Positions 53,180-62,136 are shown, counted from the stretch's first letter. The stretch: 64,000 nucleotides of DNA from an uncultured Treponema sp. (GCA_937877535.1 CALFJF010000019.1:62001-126000); one strand, 5' to 3'. Notes: a model not told the origin generated them from the sequence alone. A program made the numbers and translations.

Positions 53180-54097
53180 TCATTTTATCGAGGAGGCAAA
53201 ATCTTCACATTCTTTTGCTTCGCGCTCAAAACCACCCGCGCGGTAAATCGAAGCAGCCCAGCGAGAAAGGGCGCGGGCTTTCTTTTTTTCTTCCACGGTC
53301 GGTTTTGATTTTGCAAGTATTTTTGCCGAAGCGTAGTAATCCGAAGCGATTGCCGCCGTATTTTCAGAATCGCGGTCAAATTGCAAGGCTTTTTCCATAA
53401 ACGAAAGTGCGCCGTCTTTATCTCCAGAAAGCGAGCGAGCGCGCGCCGCTCCGTACCAATCCGTGCCAATTTCTCCAACGTAGCGATTTTTTGTGTGAAG
53501 TTCTGCCGCCTTTACATACACTTCTTCCGCCCCGTTGTAATCCTTAGAAACCATGCGAACATCTCCAAGCGTTCTGTATAAATGCGCAAGATAAAACGGC
53601 TCTTTTTCAAGTTCTTTCTGAGCTGCCAACAATTCAGATTCGTAGACTTTGGAATTCTTTTTTCCTCTTGAAAGCGCAAGACGAACATCGTAAATCGAGC
53701 AAACGGCAACAAGCATTTTTTCCCGTCCACTTCGAGTGGCAAAATATTTTGCGTCTTTCAATATGTCTTCAGCGGAATTGTCGCTTATAAAATTCCCCGC
53801 TTTCTTTTTTTCAGCGTCCAGCATTCCTGTGGCGATTTTGTACGCAATTCCTGAAAGCGAAATTCTACAAAGCAAATCCGCATCGTCAACGGAATACGCC
53901 ATATTGTACGCTTGCGAAAAAAGCGAAAGCGCACGGTCAAATTTCAAAGCAAGCAACTCGGCGTTGGCGTTTTCGTATCTTGAATCTGCCGTATCGGACA
54001 CGGTTGTGATTTTCATTGGTCGTTTTTTCGTTGTGGAACACGAAAGAAAAAGCAAACTGAAAAAAAACAGCGCGATTTTTTTTGATTTTTTTTTCAT
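53180..54097 (-). CDS. TPR lipoprotein
   Basis: A 305-residue lipoprotein. The ATG at 54097 has GAGGAA upstream and starts a signal peptide with lipobox LLFLSCS (Cys about residue 20). The remainder is helical with TPR-like repeats (ENANAELLALKFDRALSLFS; YNGAEEVYVKAAEL; DGALSFMEKALQFD). It follows the MCE gene by 16 bases and is the last gene of the bactofilin-mtaB-Mla operon. A scaffold role for the lipid transport complex is inferred from position. Confidence 0.85.
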   Translation of the reverse strand: MKKKSKKIALFFFSLLFLSCSTTKKRPMKITTVSDTADSRYENANAELLALKFDRALSLFSQAYNMAYSVDDADLLCRISLSGIAYKIATGMLDAEKKKAGNFISDNSAEDILKDAKYFATRSGREKMLVAVCSIYDVRLALSRGKKNSKVYESELLAAQKELEKEPFYLAHLYRTLGDVRMVSKDYNGAEEVYVKAAELHTKNRYVGEIGTDWYGAARARSLSGDKDGALSFMEKALQFDRDSENTAAIASDYYASAKILAKSKPTVEEKKKARALSRWAASIYRAGGFEREAKECEDFASSIK

Positions 54098-54113
54098 TTT
54101 TTTCCTCGATTTT

Positions 54114-55091
54114 TTAGAACTCTCCGCTCCGAATTCGCACGGGCGCACTCGCTTCATTTGAGCGGTCTGGGATTCCGCCTCGAAGGAGCGGATTGTTGTT
54201 GAGTCCCGTCGCCGTGTCTTGCAACTGAAGCAAAAGTTGATTTACTTGAACCAACAGTTCCGCAAGTTCAGGAGCCGCATCTCCTACGAGTTTGTCTGCG
54301 TTTGAAGCAATCGGCACAAGGCTTCCAAGAATTTGCGTAAGGCTTTTTGACATTTCAGAGCCAAGAAGTTTTGGAACAGCACCGTTCGGGTCAGAAAGCA
54401 TTTCCGTCAAACTGCCAAGCGTTTGCGTCAGTTGCTCGGACATTTCAGAGCCGAGGAGTTTTGGAAGCGCGCCGTCCACGTCAGAAAGCATTGCAAGCAA
54501 TTTGTCAACGCTTCCAATAATGCCCGCAATCGGCGTGTCGGTTGTGCCGTTCAAAGCACCGTTTAAACTTTCAATGAGAATCGTTACGTCATCAAGAAGA
54601 ACCGAAACTTTTGAAAGAAGCGCGTTTATTGAGTCTCCGTCGCCGTTTACCATAACAAGCCCGTCGGAAATCATTTCTTGCGCGGGAACGCTGTCTTTTC
54701 GGAAAATCTCGCTTCCGCTTGGAAGCAAAGCGCGAGCGCGACCTGGGTACAGCGTAAAAGAAGAGCCAAGCCCGATTGGACTTGACGAAAGTTCCACGAT
54801 TGAGTTTTCGCGCACGTACTCAAAATAATCTTCAAGAACGTAATAATCGATTCTCACAAACTCGCCTTGGAGCGACACCGATTGAATCTTTCCGATTGAA
54901 AACCCTTTATACGTCAAGTCCATTCCGACTGCAACGCCCGCTCCAGAATCGAGAATCGTAAAATAGCGATTTTTCTTTTTGAACCAATTTTGATTCGCGC
55001 CGATTGCAAAAACCAAAATGATAAGCCCCGCAATCGCCACCAGCGAAAAAAGCCCCACGATTTGGTCTGCGTATTTAATTTTAAATTTCAT
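54114..55091 (-). CDS. MCE-family (MlaD-like) lipid-transport protein
   Basis: A 325-residue protein from the ATG at 55091, overlapping the ATPase gene by 11 bases. One helix anchors it (ADQIVGLFSLVAIAGLIILV, about 7-28), followed by one MCE domain (about 38-125, with FTILDSGAGVAVGMDLTYKG and SPIGLGSSFTLYPG). The C-terminal 200 residues are helical and hold two near-identical units, SDVDGALPKLLGSEMSEQLT and SDPNGAVPKLLGSEMSKSLT, spaced 30 residues apart. MCE proteins form hexameric rings or needles carrying phospholipids between inner and outer membranes. Confidence 0.92.
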   Translation of the reverse strand: MKFKIKYADQIVGLFSLVAIAGLIILVFAIGANQNWFKKKNRYFTILDSGAGVAVGMDLTYKGFSIGKIQSVSLQGEFVRIDYYVLEDYFEYVRENSIVELSSSPIGLGSSFTLYPGRARALLPSGSEIFRKDSVPAQEMISDGLVMVNGDGDSINALLSKVSVLLDDVTILIESLNGALNGTTDTPIAGIIGSVDKLLAMLSDVDGALPKLLGSEMSEQLTQTLGSLTEMLSDPNGAVPKLLGSEMSKSLTQILGSLVPIASNADKLVGDAAPELAELLVQVNQLLLQLQDTATGLNNNPLLRGGIPDRSNEASAPVRIRSGEF

Positions 55092-55761
55092 AGTCGTCAA
55101 TCCCTCGAACGTATCCTTTTTCAACTTCAAAAATCGTTCCGCCCATCGCGTTTATAAAACTCTCGCGATGACTAACATACAGCACCGTGTTTCCATTCAA
55201 AATAAAATCCTTTATGACACGCATAATTTGCTTTACGCCGTCAATATCCAAAGATTCCGTACATTCGTCCAAAAAAAGCACCTCTGGTTTTGAAATGAAC
55301 GCGCGGGCAAACGCAACTCTCTTTTGCTCGCCCATTGATAAATCCACGGGACGAAGCGAAAGCGGTCGATTGTACCCCACAATTTCGCACACTTCAGAGA
55401 TTCTGCTCGCTCGCTCAGGGGCACTCATTTTGGGCGTTTGCGTTTGAAGCGGAAGCAACAGATTTTGCTCTATCGTCTGATTTTCCCAAAGCGCACTATC
55501 TTGAAAAACGAACGCGCATTTTTTGCGAAACTGTTTATTTTGCACGTTCGTCATCAGTTGAATGTCCTTGCCGTCAAAAAAAACGCGCCCGCTCGTTGGC
55601 ACTAAAATTCCTGCCAACAGTTTCAAAAGAGTCGATTTTCCGCTTCCCGATTTTCCGAGAAGTCCCGTAACCGTGCCTTTTTCTATCGAAAGGCTCACGC
55701 CGTTTACAATTTTTTGAGTTCTTGAAGCAAATTGAACACTCTCGGCAGAAAAAAGACTCAT
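55081..55761 (-). CDS. MlaF-like ABC ATPase
   Basis: A 226-residue ATPase. The ATG at 55761 has TTGGAGAG upstream; another ATG 5 codons earlier, overlapping the permease stop, is possible. Walker A is LLGKSGSGKSTLLKLLAG, the Q-loop FVFQDSALWEN, the signature VDLSMGEQKRVAFARAF (S-M-G-E) and Walker B VLFLDECTESLD. It powers the lipid transporter formed with the permease and MCE protein on either side. Confidence 0.93.
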   Translation of the reverse strand: MSLFSAESVQFASRTQKIVNGVSLSIEKGTVTGLLGKSGSGKSTLLKLLAGILVPTSGRVFFDGKDIQLMTNVQNKQFRKKCAFVFQDSALWENQTIEQNLLLPLQTQTPKMSAPERASRISEVCEIVGYNRPLSLRPVDLSMGEQKRVAFARAFISKPEVLFLDECTESLDIDGVKQIMRVIKDFILNGNTVLYVSHRESFINAMGGTIFEVEKGYVRGIDDYEI

Positions 55762-55775
55762 GTTTCTCTCCAACA

Positions 55776-56564
55776 TTAAAAAATCACCGCCAAAAGAACG
55801 AATACGACTTCTGAAACGATTATTCCCACAAACGATTTTGAAACCGCCAAAATTCCCGCCACGGGAATTTCTGTTGACGCACGCTCGACGTTAAACCCGT
55901 AAAAAGTCGCCGTGATTGAAATCACCATTCCAAAAACGCCGCATTTGAGAACCGACGTAAAAACGGTCATAAACGACAATTCTTTCAAAAGATTTGAAAA
56001 ATACCCAGAGGCAATCGTTGGATTTACAAACTTTGCTACAATAAACGGTCCTAAAATCCCACAAAACGAAAAATAAAGTCCCAAAAAAACAACGGAAAGC
56101 GTAACGCCCAAAAATCGAGGAGCAACAAGATAGTCAATCGGGTCAACACCCACGGAAACATAACTTTCAACCTGATGGCTTGTAACCATTGTTCCAAGTT
56201 CTGTGGCAATCGCGGTGGCAGAGCGCGCCGTTACAACAAACGCTACCAAAACAGGTCCGAGTTCTTGCACAACAACAACGAGAAGGATTTTGTAAATCAT
56301 CGCAGTTTGACCGAGCGACAAAAGGAGCGTGTATCCCATCAAAAAAATCGCCGCGCCAAGCGCACTCGACAGCACCACGATTATTGGCAATGCTTCAATG
56401 AACGTAAAAAGCAGTTGCATTATAAGGATTTTTCGCGCCGCTCGCTCTCGCTTTACAAACGCTCCAGACGACGAAAAAGTGCGTCCAATGTAGCCAAGAA
56501 CATAAGGGATACCAGAAAAAAACGGAGAAATCGCGCGCCCAATTTTTCCAAGAAACGTATTCAT
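55776..56564 (-). CDS. MlaE-like lipid ABC permease
   Basis: A 262-residue inner-membrane permease of the MlaE family. The amphipathic N-terminus is followed by five or six helices, with the conserved segment QELGPVLVAFVVTARSATAI (the EQL/ELGP loop contacting the ATPase) and GTMVTSHQVESYVSVGVDPI. Its ATG overlaps the mtaB stop by 4 bases and its stop touches the ATPase gene. With the two downstream genes it forms a minimal Mla-type transporter; no MlaA, MlaB or MlaC homologue is nearby. Confidence 0.93.
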   Translation of the reverse strand: MNTFLGKIGRAISPFFSGIPYVLGYIGRTFSSSGAFVKRERAARKILIMQLLFTFIEALPIIVVLSSALGAAIFLMGYTLLLSLGQTAMIYKILLVVVVQELGPVLVAFVVTARSATAIATELGTMVTSHQVESYVSVGVDPIDYLVAPRFLGVTLSVVFLGLYFSFCGILGPFIVAKFVNPTIASGYFSNLLKELSFMTVFTSVLKCGVFGMVISITATFYGFNVERASTEIPVAGILAVSKSFVGIIVSEVVFVLLAVIF

Positions 56565-58015
56565 ACAAGTTCCGCCTTTGCGTCAAGTTCCCCCGTTTTT
56601 TCGCTTTTTGAAAGGGGGCGCACAATTTTCACGCGAACTTCGCTTCCAGCCTTTGGAATGCGCGTTTTGTCGTTGACCAAAAGAACGCAGTGCAAAAAAT
56701 TTTCAGTCAAAGCGTGAACTTCCATTCCAGACAAGGGAGAGCGCGAACGGCGAACGTTTTCCGTTACCGCACAAACGATTTTTCCCGCTTGCCGCGCAAT
56801 AAACGCTTCTTTTTTTTGATTTGAAAAATCTTCCAAAATCGAAACCCGTTTTTTTGAAATCGAAGACGGAATTTTTGGTCGCATCGAAAACGCTTCCGTT
56901 CCAGGACGTGCGCTAAACGGAAAAGCGTGAACGCTTGTAAAACCGCACTCTTCAAGGAGTTTCATCGTCAAAGAAAAATCCGCTTCCGTTTCTCCGGGAA
57001 ATCCCGCGATTACGTCGCACGAAAAAAACGGGTCTTTTTTTGCATTTTTCAAAAGCGAAACCGCATTTTTTACATTTTGAACGGTGTACGGTCGTTTCAT
57101 TTTTGAAAGAATCGAGTCGCTTCCAGATTGAAGCGAAATGTGAAAATGCGGACGAACGCGCGGATTTTTTGCGACTTCGGCGAATTCTTCGTCAACGCTT
57201 CCTGGGTAAAGGCTCGAAATTCGAATTCCAATTTTTTGCGTTTTTTCCAAAATAATGCGCAAAAGAGAAGAAAATCCGATTGTTTTTGTGTTTCCGTCCG
57301 CGTCCGTGATTTTTGAGCGGTACAAAGAACCGTTCACACTTGAAAGCACCACTTCGGCGTAATGGGCGTTTTCGAGTTCTTGAACGCGCCTCACAACTTC
57401 GTCCGCGCTCAACGATTCGGATTTTCCGCGAGCAAGCCTGATTCGGCAATACGTGCAAACGCAATCGCAACCGTCTTGAATTTTTAGCGTTGCTCTCGAA
57501 TGGTCAAAAAAAGAATTTGTTGAAAGCGTAAACGGCGAAACGATTTTCCGAGATTCGTTTTCTATTTTTGAATCTTTGAGAAACTCTGAAATGGAAGAAA
57601 AAACATCGCCTTTTGCATTTTTTATAACGGCGGGAAGTTCCGAAAGACGCGATTTTTCTCGTCCACGAAGGACAAAAATCCGTTTTTTTTCGGCACAATC
57701 GTCAATCGAAGCGATTTCCTCGTAATCGAGTTCGGCGTAACACCCCGTAACCAAAACGGCAGAAAGCGGAAATTTTTGCAATAAAAGCCGAATAATTCTA
57801 CGCGCTTTTTGCTCGGCTTTTGCCGTAACTGTACACGTGTTTATTATACAAAGAAAAACATCTTCTGCCTCTTTTTGCGAAGCCAAAACGGAGGAAAAAT
57901 CAATTTCAAAACCCGCGTCGGAAAAAAAACGAGCCGCCCCCTCGCTTTCCGCCTGATTGAGACGACAGCCCAGAGTCTCAAAATGAACTTTTTGAGAAAT
58001 CGGCGAGTTTTCCAT
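56561..58015 (-). CDS. mtaB: tRNA threonylcarbamoyladenosine methylthiotransferase
   Basis: A 484-residue radical-SAM methylthiotransferase with GGGAGAA before its ATG. The N-terminal UPF0004 domain supplies three cluster Cys (TLGCRLNQAESEG, INTCTVTAKAEQKARR, VTGCYAEL). The radical-SAM cluster motif is C-x3-C-x2-C in IQDGCDCVCTYCRIRLARG. A TRAM-like C-terminus ends the protein. CRLNQ and NTCTVT point to MtaB, which adds methylthio to t6A37, rather than MiaB or RimO. A segment of about 40 residues after the third Cys, with an extra acidic stretch, makes it slightly longer than usual. It overlaps the permease gene. Confidence 0.92.
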   Translation of the reverse strand: MENSPISQKVHFETLGCRLNQAESEGAARFFSDAGFEIDFSSVLASQKEAEDVFLCIINTCTVTAKAEQKARRIIRLLLQKFPLSAVLVTGCYAELDYEEIASIDDCAEKKRIFVLRGREKSRLSELPAVIKNAKGDVFSSISEFLKDSKIENESRKIVSPFTLSTNSFFDHSRATLKIQDGCDCVCTYCRIRLARGKSESLSADEVVRRVQELENAHYAEVVLSSVNGSLYRSKITDADGNTKTIGFSSLLRIILEKTQKIGIRISSLYPGSVDEEFAEVAKNPRVRPHFHISLQSGSDSILSKMKRPYTVQNVKNAVSLLKNAKKDPFFSCDVIAGFPGETEADFSLTMKLLEECGFTSVHAFPFSARPGTEAFSMRPKIPSSISKKRVSILEDFSNQKKEAFIARQAGKIVCAVTENVRRSRSPLSGMEVHALTENFLHCVLLVNDKTRIPKAGSEVRVKIVRPLSKSEKTGELDAKAELV

Positions 58016-58033
58016 TTTTTCTCCCGTTTTGAT

Positions 58034-58672
58034 TTAGTTTATCTGCGAAGAAACGCGCTCTTTTCCGCGAGTCGCTTCCGCAAGCGTGCGGTCTAATTCA
58101 AGAGCCTTGTTGTATGCTTCAAGTGCTTTGTCATACGCGCCCGCCTTTTCGCGGGCAAAACCGCACCTCACCCACCAATACGCATACTCAACAGGTTTTA
58201 CGTGAACTGCCATCGAAAGCGAAATGTCTGCGTGTTGATAGCGAGCCTGTTTTATGTAAATTTCTCCCATACAAAAATATGCAAAACCTATGTCGCCAGA
58301 ATTTTGTGGCGCATTTGCAAGGTACAGTTGAAAAAACTCAAGTGCTCCCGCGTTTTTGTTCAAATAATATTTTGCTTCGGCAAGAATTTCGATGAGGCGA
58401 ATGTCGGTTGGACTAATTTTTCTCGCTTCAATCGCTCGCGCTTCAGCTTCTGCATATCTCTTTAATCGAACTAGACTCCAACATATAACGCAATATGAAT
58501 CTATGTTATTTGGATTTTGTTGCAATTCCATTTCGCAAATGGCGATTGAATCTGCAAAACGCCCCGCGCGATACAGAGCGAGCGCGTCCGCCTTTTGAGA
58601 AAACGCTCCAACGCATGAAAAAGCAAAAAACAAAAGGGCTAGAATGATTTTTTTGCTCGTTTTGACAGCCAT
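58034..58672 (-). CDS. secreted TPR protein
   Basis: A 212-residue protein with AAAAGGAG before the ATG and a signal peptide (IILALLFFAFSCVGAFS-Q). A Cys in that segment might act as a lipobox, but the context SCV is poor. The mature part has about four TPR units (ALYRAGRFADSIAICEMELQ; AGAYDKALEAYNKALELDRT). It lies between bactofilin and mtaB in the same operon. Partner unknown. Confidence 0.85.
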   Translation of the reverse strand: MAVKTSKKIILALLFFAFSCVGAFSQKADALALYRAGRFADSIAICEMELQQNPNNIDSYCVICWSLVRLKRYAEAEARAIEARKISPTDIRLIEILAEAKYYLNKNAGALEFFQLYLANAPQNSGDIGFAYFCMGEIYIKQARYQHADISLSMAVHVKPVEYAYWWVRCGFAREKAGAYDKALEAYNKALELDRTLAEATRGKERVSSQIN

Positions 58673-58701
58673 TTTTTTCTCCTTTTTGATTTATTCGATT
58701 T

Positions 58702-59067
58702 TTATGCTTCAGTCGGCATCGAGCAACGACCTGAAAATTTTGCGCCTGAATCGATGACGACTTGCTCGGAAATGATGTCGCCCGTAACTTTTCCCGTGGA
58801 AGACACGTGGACGAGTTTTTTTGCGTCGATATTCCCTTCAACAATTCCTTTTACAAGTACTTGCGATGCGCGGATTTCCGCTTTGACGAGCGCACCAGAA
58901 TCAATCACGAGGTCGCTTGTAGCATTTATTTTTCCAGAAACGATTCCGCGAATCATAAAAGGCTTTGAAAATTGAATATTTCCAGAAAACGAAATATCTT
59001 CTGCAAGAATGGTGTCGAAGTCGTCGTCTTCAAAATCAAGAATGTCAGTATTTTTTACTTCAAACAT
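58702..59067 (-). CDS. bactofilin
   Basis: A 121-residue cytoskeletal protein. A short N-terminal tail precedes the right-handed beta-helix of bactofilins with short repeated rungs (GIVSGKINATSDLVIDSGAL, VLVKGIVEGNIDAKKLVHV, GKVTGDIISEQVVIDSGAKF). Bactofilins polymerise without nucleotide and, in spirochaetes such as Leptospira, affect cell helicity or wall shape. It is the first gene of an operon that continues through mtaB and the Mla genes. Its ATG lies only 6 bases after the -10 box, so the mRNA is probably leaderless. Confidence 0.93.
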   Translation of the reverse strand: MFEVKNTDILDFEDDDFDTILAEDISFSGNIQFSKPFMIRGIVSGKINATSDLVIDSGALVKAEIRASQVLVKGIVEGNIDAKKLVHVSSTGKVTGDIISEQVVIDSGAKFSGRCSMPTEA

Positions 59068-59073
59068 GGTTCT

Positions 59074-59102
59074 ATGCTACCGATTTTTTTTGCAAATTTC
59101 AA
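59074..59102 (-). promoter_or_regulatory. bactofilin promoter, leaderless arrangement
   Basis: On the minus strand TTGAAA (59102-59097), a 17-base spacer and TAGCAT (59079-59074). The ATG begins at 59067, the expected position of transcription start, and no ribosome site is present. Confidence 0.65.
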
Positions 59103-59186
59103 CGAAAAAAACGTGAGAAACCGTCCAAAATCAAAGAGCCTATTTGAAATATAACGAAAAATAAATTCCTCAACACGTGTAATCTG

Positions 59187-59195
59187 TGATATAAT
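59187..59195 (+). promoter_or_regulatory. extended -10 promoter of the TIGR03546 gene, near-leaderless
   Basis: TGA-TATAAT, an extended and consensus -10 box; the -35 region (TTCCTC) is poor. Eight bases separate it from the ATG at 59204, with no ribosome site, implying a leader of zero to three bases. Confidence 0.65.
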
Positions 59196-59203
59196 TTTGC
59201 ATT

Positions 59204-59719
59204 ATGATTGCTTTTATTTCAAATTTATTAAAATCGCTTAACGCAAATACAAATCCTGGCGAAATTGCGCACGGAGTGGCGTGTGGACTTTTGCTCGGAT
59301 TTTTGCCAAAAGACAATTTGCTCTGGCCGCTTGTGTTTATTTTCCTTTTTTTTATAAGAATAAACAAACCTGCCTATCTTATATTGCTTGCCGTGGGAAG
59401 TGCGCTCACCGCCTCGCTTGACCCCACGTTTGACGTTTTGGGCTTGTCGTTTCTTACCTGGGACAAAGTTCGCAGTGCATACGTGTTTTTGCTTGACATT
59501 CCGTTCGTCGCTTTTACAAAAATCAACAATTCGGTTTTAATCGGAAGTTTACTTGGCGGACTTATCGCCTATATTCCGATGTACGCTATTGCGAGAGTTC
59601 TTGTGTACGTCTGGAGAAAATGGGGAGTCATTCTTCTTAGAAAATCAAAACTCATAAAAGTCATATCGCAAGTGCCTCTCGTTTCAAAAATCGTAAATCT
59701 CGTAGGAGACAAAATATGA
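59204..59719 (+). CDS. TIGR03546-family membrane protein
   Basis: A 171-residue inner-membrane protein with three or four helices (LLGFLPKDNLLWPLVFIFLF; AYLILLAVGSALTASLDP; VLIGSLLGGLIAYIPMYAI) and the opening LLKSLNANTNPGEIAHGVA. This matches TIGR03546, a family that occurs next to TIGR03545 in spirochaetes and some proteobacteria. It is distantly similar to DUF2062 proteins. The stop overlaps the next gene (ATGA). Role unknown; the fixed pairing suggests that it is the membrane partner of the following protein. Confidence 0.88.
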   Translation: MIAFISNLLKSLNANTNPGEIAHGVACGLLLGFLPKDNLLWPLVFIFLFFIRINKPAYLILLAVGSALTASLDPTFDVLGLSFLTWDKVRSAYVFLLDIPFVAFTKINNSVLIGSLLGGLIAYIPMYAIARVLVYVWRKWGVILLRKSKLIKVISQVPLVSKIVNLVGDKI

Positions 59720-62103
59720 GCCAGAAAAAACAAGACAATCAAGAAACCGAACAAAATCTCGAAAAAACAAACGAGGTCGTTCCGATTTCAGATGAATCAA
59801 ATGAACTCAAAGAGAAAAAAGAAAAAGTCGAAAAACGGATTCCAAGGAAAAAATTTCCGTCGCTGATGAAAAAAGCCATGACAAAAAAGGCGTTTGACAA
59901 GCGGATTTTGAAAAAACTGTACATCGAAGACGACCGCAATTTTGTAAACACGCTTTTTTCGGAGCAATTCAAAAAAGGGAAAAAAGAAAAGGAATTGGTG
60001 CGGATTCCGTTGGACACGCAAATTACAAAGCGCGATTTTAAGCGACTGAAAGTTCTTACAAAACAAATCAAAAAAAACAAAGGACGAGTAAAATTTGTGC
60101 CGCTCATTGCGTGCGCGTCTTTTATTGTCGCTCTTGTACTCGTAATCAGCGCATTCAAAAATGTCGTTGCAAAAAAAGCGATTGTTGGCGCGTGCGAAGC
60201 AATTTTTTCTGCAAAAACGGACGTTCAACGTGTTCGCGTAAAACTGTTGGGGATTTCGCTCAAAATCGACGGACTTGCAATCGGAAACAAAGATAGCGTG
60301 ATGAAAAATCTCTTTGAAGCCGAAAACATCACGCTCCAAGTCAATCTTACGCAAGCACTTCGCGGAAAATTTGTAGCCGAGGATTTGAGCGTTTACGGAA
60401 TGCGATTTGGAACTGACAGAAAAACGAGTTGCGAACTTCCCAAAAAAGCGGAAAAAGAAAAAAAGAGCATTGCCGATAGCGCGTTTATGAAATCTTTGAA
60501 AGCAAAGAGCGACAAGGCTTTAGACGATTTAAAGTCGCAGGCGGAATCGCTGCTTGGCGGAGGCAGCGTTGACGAAATCGTGGCAAATATTCAGTCGCAA
60601 CTCAAAACACCGCTCGCCGCTCAAAACGCAAAGGATGGCGTTCAAGCACTTTCTGAAAAATGGAAAGAAAAACCCGCCGAAATGAAAACGCAAGTTGACG
60701 ATTTTTCCGAAAACGTGAAGGATTTGCAGTCGCTTGACGTAAACTCAATCGCAAAAGGCGCGGACATTCCAACTCGCGTTGCTGCCTTAAAAGATGCGAT
60801 TGAAAAAATCAGCACGGCGATTCAAACGGGAAATGAACTAAAATCATCGTTTGAAAAAACGATTTCAGAAGTGAAAGAAGACGCAAAAACGGCAGCCGCG
60901 CTTTCGGAGGGCGTTGTAAAAGCGGCAGCAGACGATACGGCTCTTGCCCGCGGAATGGTCGAAGGAGCGGTTGACACCGTAAAAAACGCAAAGCAGATTT
61001 TCACACACGCGCTCGACACCGTGGGATACGATATGCTCGGAAAGTATTATCCTTACGCCAAAAAAGGAATCGACTACGCGCTTCAAATGAAAGCGAATGC
61101 GGCGGCAGAAAAGGCTGCAAACGGTGGCGAAAAGCAAAAGAAAGAAAAGAAAAAGAAGGAAGAACGCGGGCGGCTCAAAGGAACTACGATATGGTTTTCA
61201 AAAGAATATCCTGGATTTTTGATAAAAAATATCGCGGCTTCGGGCTACACGGATAACGAAACGGGAAAAGGATTTTCAGGCGCAATCAAAGAACTGACGA
61301 GCAATCAAGATTTGCGCGGGCTTCCCACAACGGCGGAAGTGCAATTTGACATCGGAGCGATAAACCACGCTGGAGATTTGACGGTTGACGCGCGTTCGTA
61401 TTCAAAAGAGCCTTTGATTTCCGTGGGATACACAGGACGCGGTTTTACGGCGGCAATCGACGGCGCGAATATCGCAAAGGCTTCTGGAGTGCCTTCAATA
61501 AACGGAACGGCGGAAATCTCTTTCAAAGGAACGGGCGGTGCGGACGGATTTTCTGTATCGGGAACGGCATCTTTGAATCCTGTTACGCTCACAACCGACG
61601 GATTTTCAAATGAACTCATAACAAAATATTATAGGCAAGCACTCGATACGGTAAAAAATCTTCAAATTGGATTTAGCGCAGGCTACTCGGAAACGAACGG
61701 CGTTGACCTTTCGCTTTCTGGAAATTTTGCGGACACGTTTGCAAACGCAATGAAAGCCGTTGTTGAAAGCGTTATGGGAGACGCGCGGGCGGCGGCGGCT
61801 GAAAAAATCAACTCGCTCATAAACGATGAATCGAACGAGGTTGTAGCAAAAGCAAAAGAATTCCTTGGAATTGAAGGCGACATCGACGTTCAAAATGGCG
61901 CACTCGACACCGTTCGCGCAGCCCTTGAAGCAAAAAAAGCGGAACTCGAACAACAAGTCGAAGAGGCAGCCAAAGCAAAAATCAACGAGGCAAAAGAAAA
62001 AGCCACGGAAGAAGTGAACAAGCAAGCGGAAGCGGCAAAAAGCAAAGCCACCGACGCAATAAAAAGTAGCGCGGGAAATCTTTTGAAAGGACTAAAAAAA
62101 TAA
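59716..62103 (+). CDS. TIGR03545-family large envelope protein, AsmA-like N-terminal region
   Basis: A 795-residue protein translationally coupled to the TIGR03546 gene. A basic cytoplasmic segment (1-125) leads to a helix at about 128-150 (CASFIVALVLVISAF). It is followed by VQRVRVKLLGISLKIDGLAI and NLFEAENITLQVNLTQALRG, which have the layout of AsmA/DUF748-type bridge proteins. A helical middle (about 235-470) precedes beta-rich modules (about 490-660). The C-terminus is an Ala/Glu/Lys helix (AKAKINEAKEKATEEVNKQA). The family's role is not established; a lipid-bridge role is inferred. Confidence 0.88.
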   Translation: MSQKKQDNQETEQNLEKTNEVVPISDESNELKEKKEKVEKRIPRKKFPSLMKKAMTKKAFDKRILKKLYIEDDRNFVNTLFSEQFKKGKKEKELVRIPLDTQITKRDFKRLKVLTKQIKKNKGRVKFVPLIACASFIVALVLVISAFKNVVAKKAIVGACEAIFSAKTDVQRVRVKLLGISLKIDGLAIGNKDSVMKNLFEAENITLQVNLTQALRGKFVAEDLSVYGMRFGTDRKTSCELPKKAEKEKKSIADSAFMKSLKAKSDKALDDLKSQAESLLGGGSVDEIVANIQSQLKTPLAAQNAKDGVQALSEKWKEKPAEMKTQVDDFSENVKDLQSLDVNSIAKGADIPTRVAALKDAIEKISTAIQTGNELKSSFEKTISEVKEDAKTAAALSEGVVKAAADDTALARGMVEGAVDTVKNAKQIFTHALDTVGYDMLGKYYPYAKKGIDYALQMKANAAAEKAANGGEKQKKEKKKKEERGRLKGTTIWFSKEYPGFLIKNIAASGYTDNETGKGFSGAIKELTSNQDLRGLPTTAEVQFDIGAINHAGDLTVDARSYSKEPLISVGYTGRGFTAAIDGANIAKASGVPSINGTAEISFKGTGGADGFSVSGTASLNPVTLTTDGFSNELITKYYRQALDTVKNLQIGFSAGYSETNGVDLSLSGNFADTFANAMKAVVESVMGDARAAAAEKINSLINDESNEVVAKAKEFLGIEGDIDVQNGALDTVRAALEAKKAELEQQVEEAAKAKINEAKEKATEEVNKQAEAAKSKATDAIKSSAGNLLKGLKK

Positions 62104-62114
62104 GGCAAAAATGT

Positions 62115-62136
62115 GAGCGGTAACTCGTTATCGCTC
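62115..62136. terminator. stem-loop without T run after the TIGR03545 gene
   Basis: GAGCGGTAAC (62115-62124) pairs with GTTATCGCTC (62127-62136), with one G-T pair and only two bases between the arms. There is no following T tract, so it may be an mRNA-processing or attenuating hairpin rather than a classical terminator. Confidence 0.4.
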
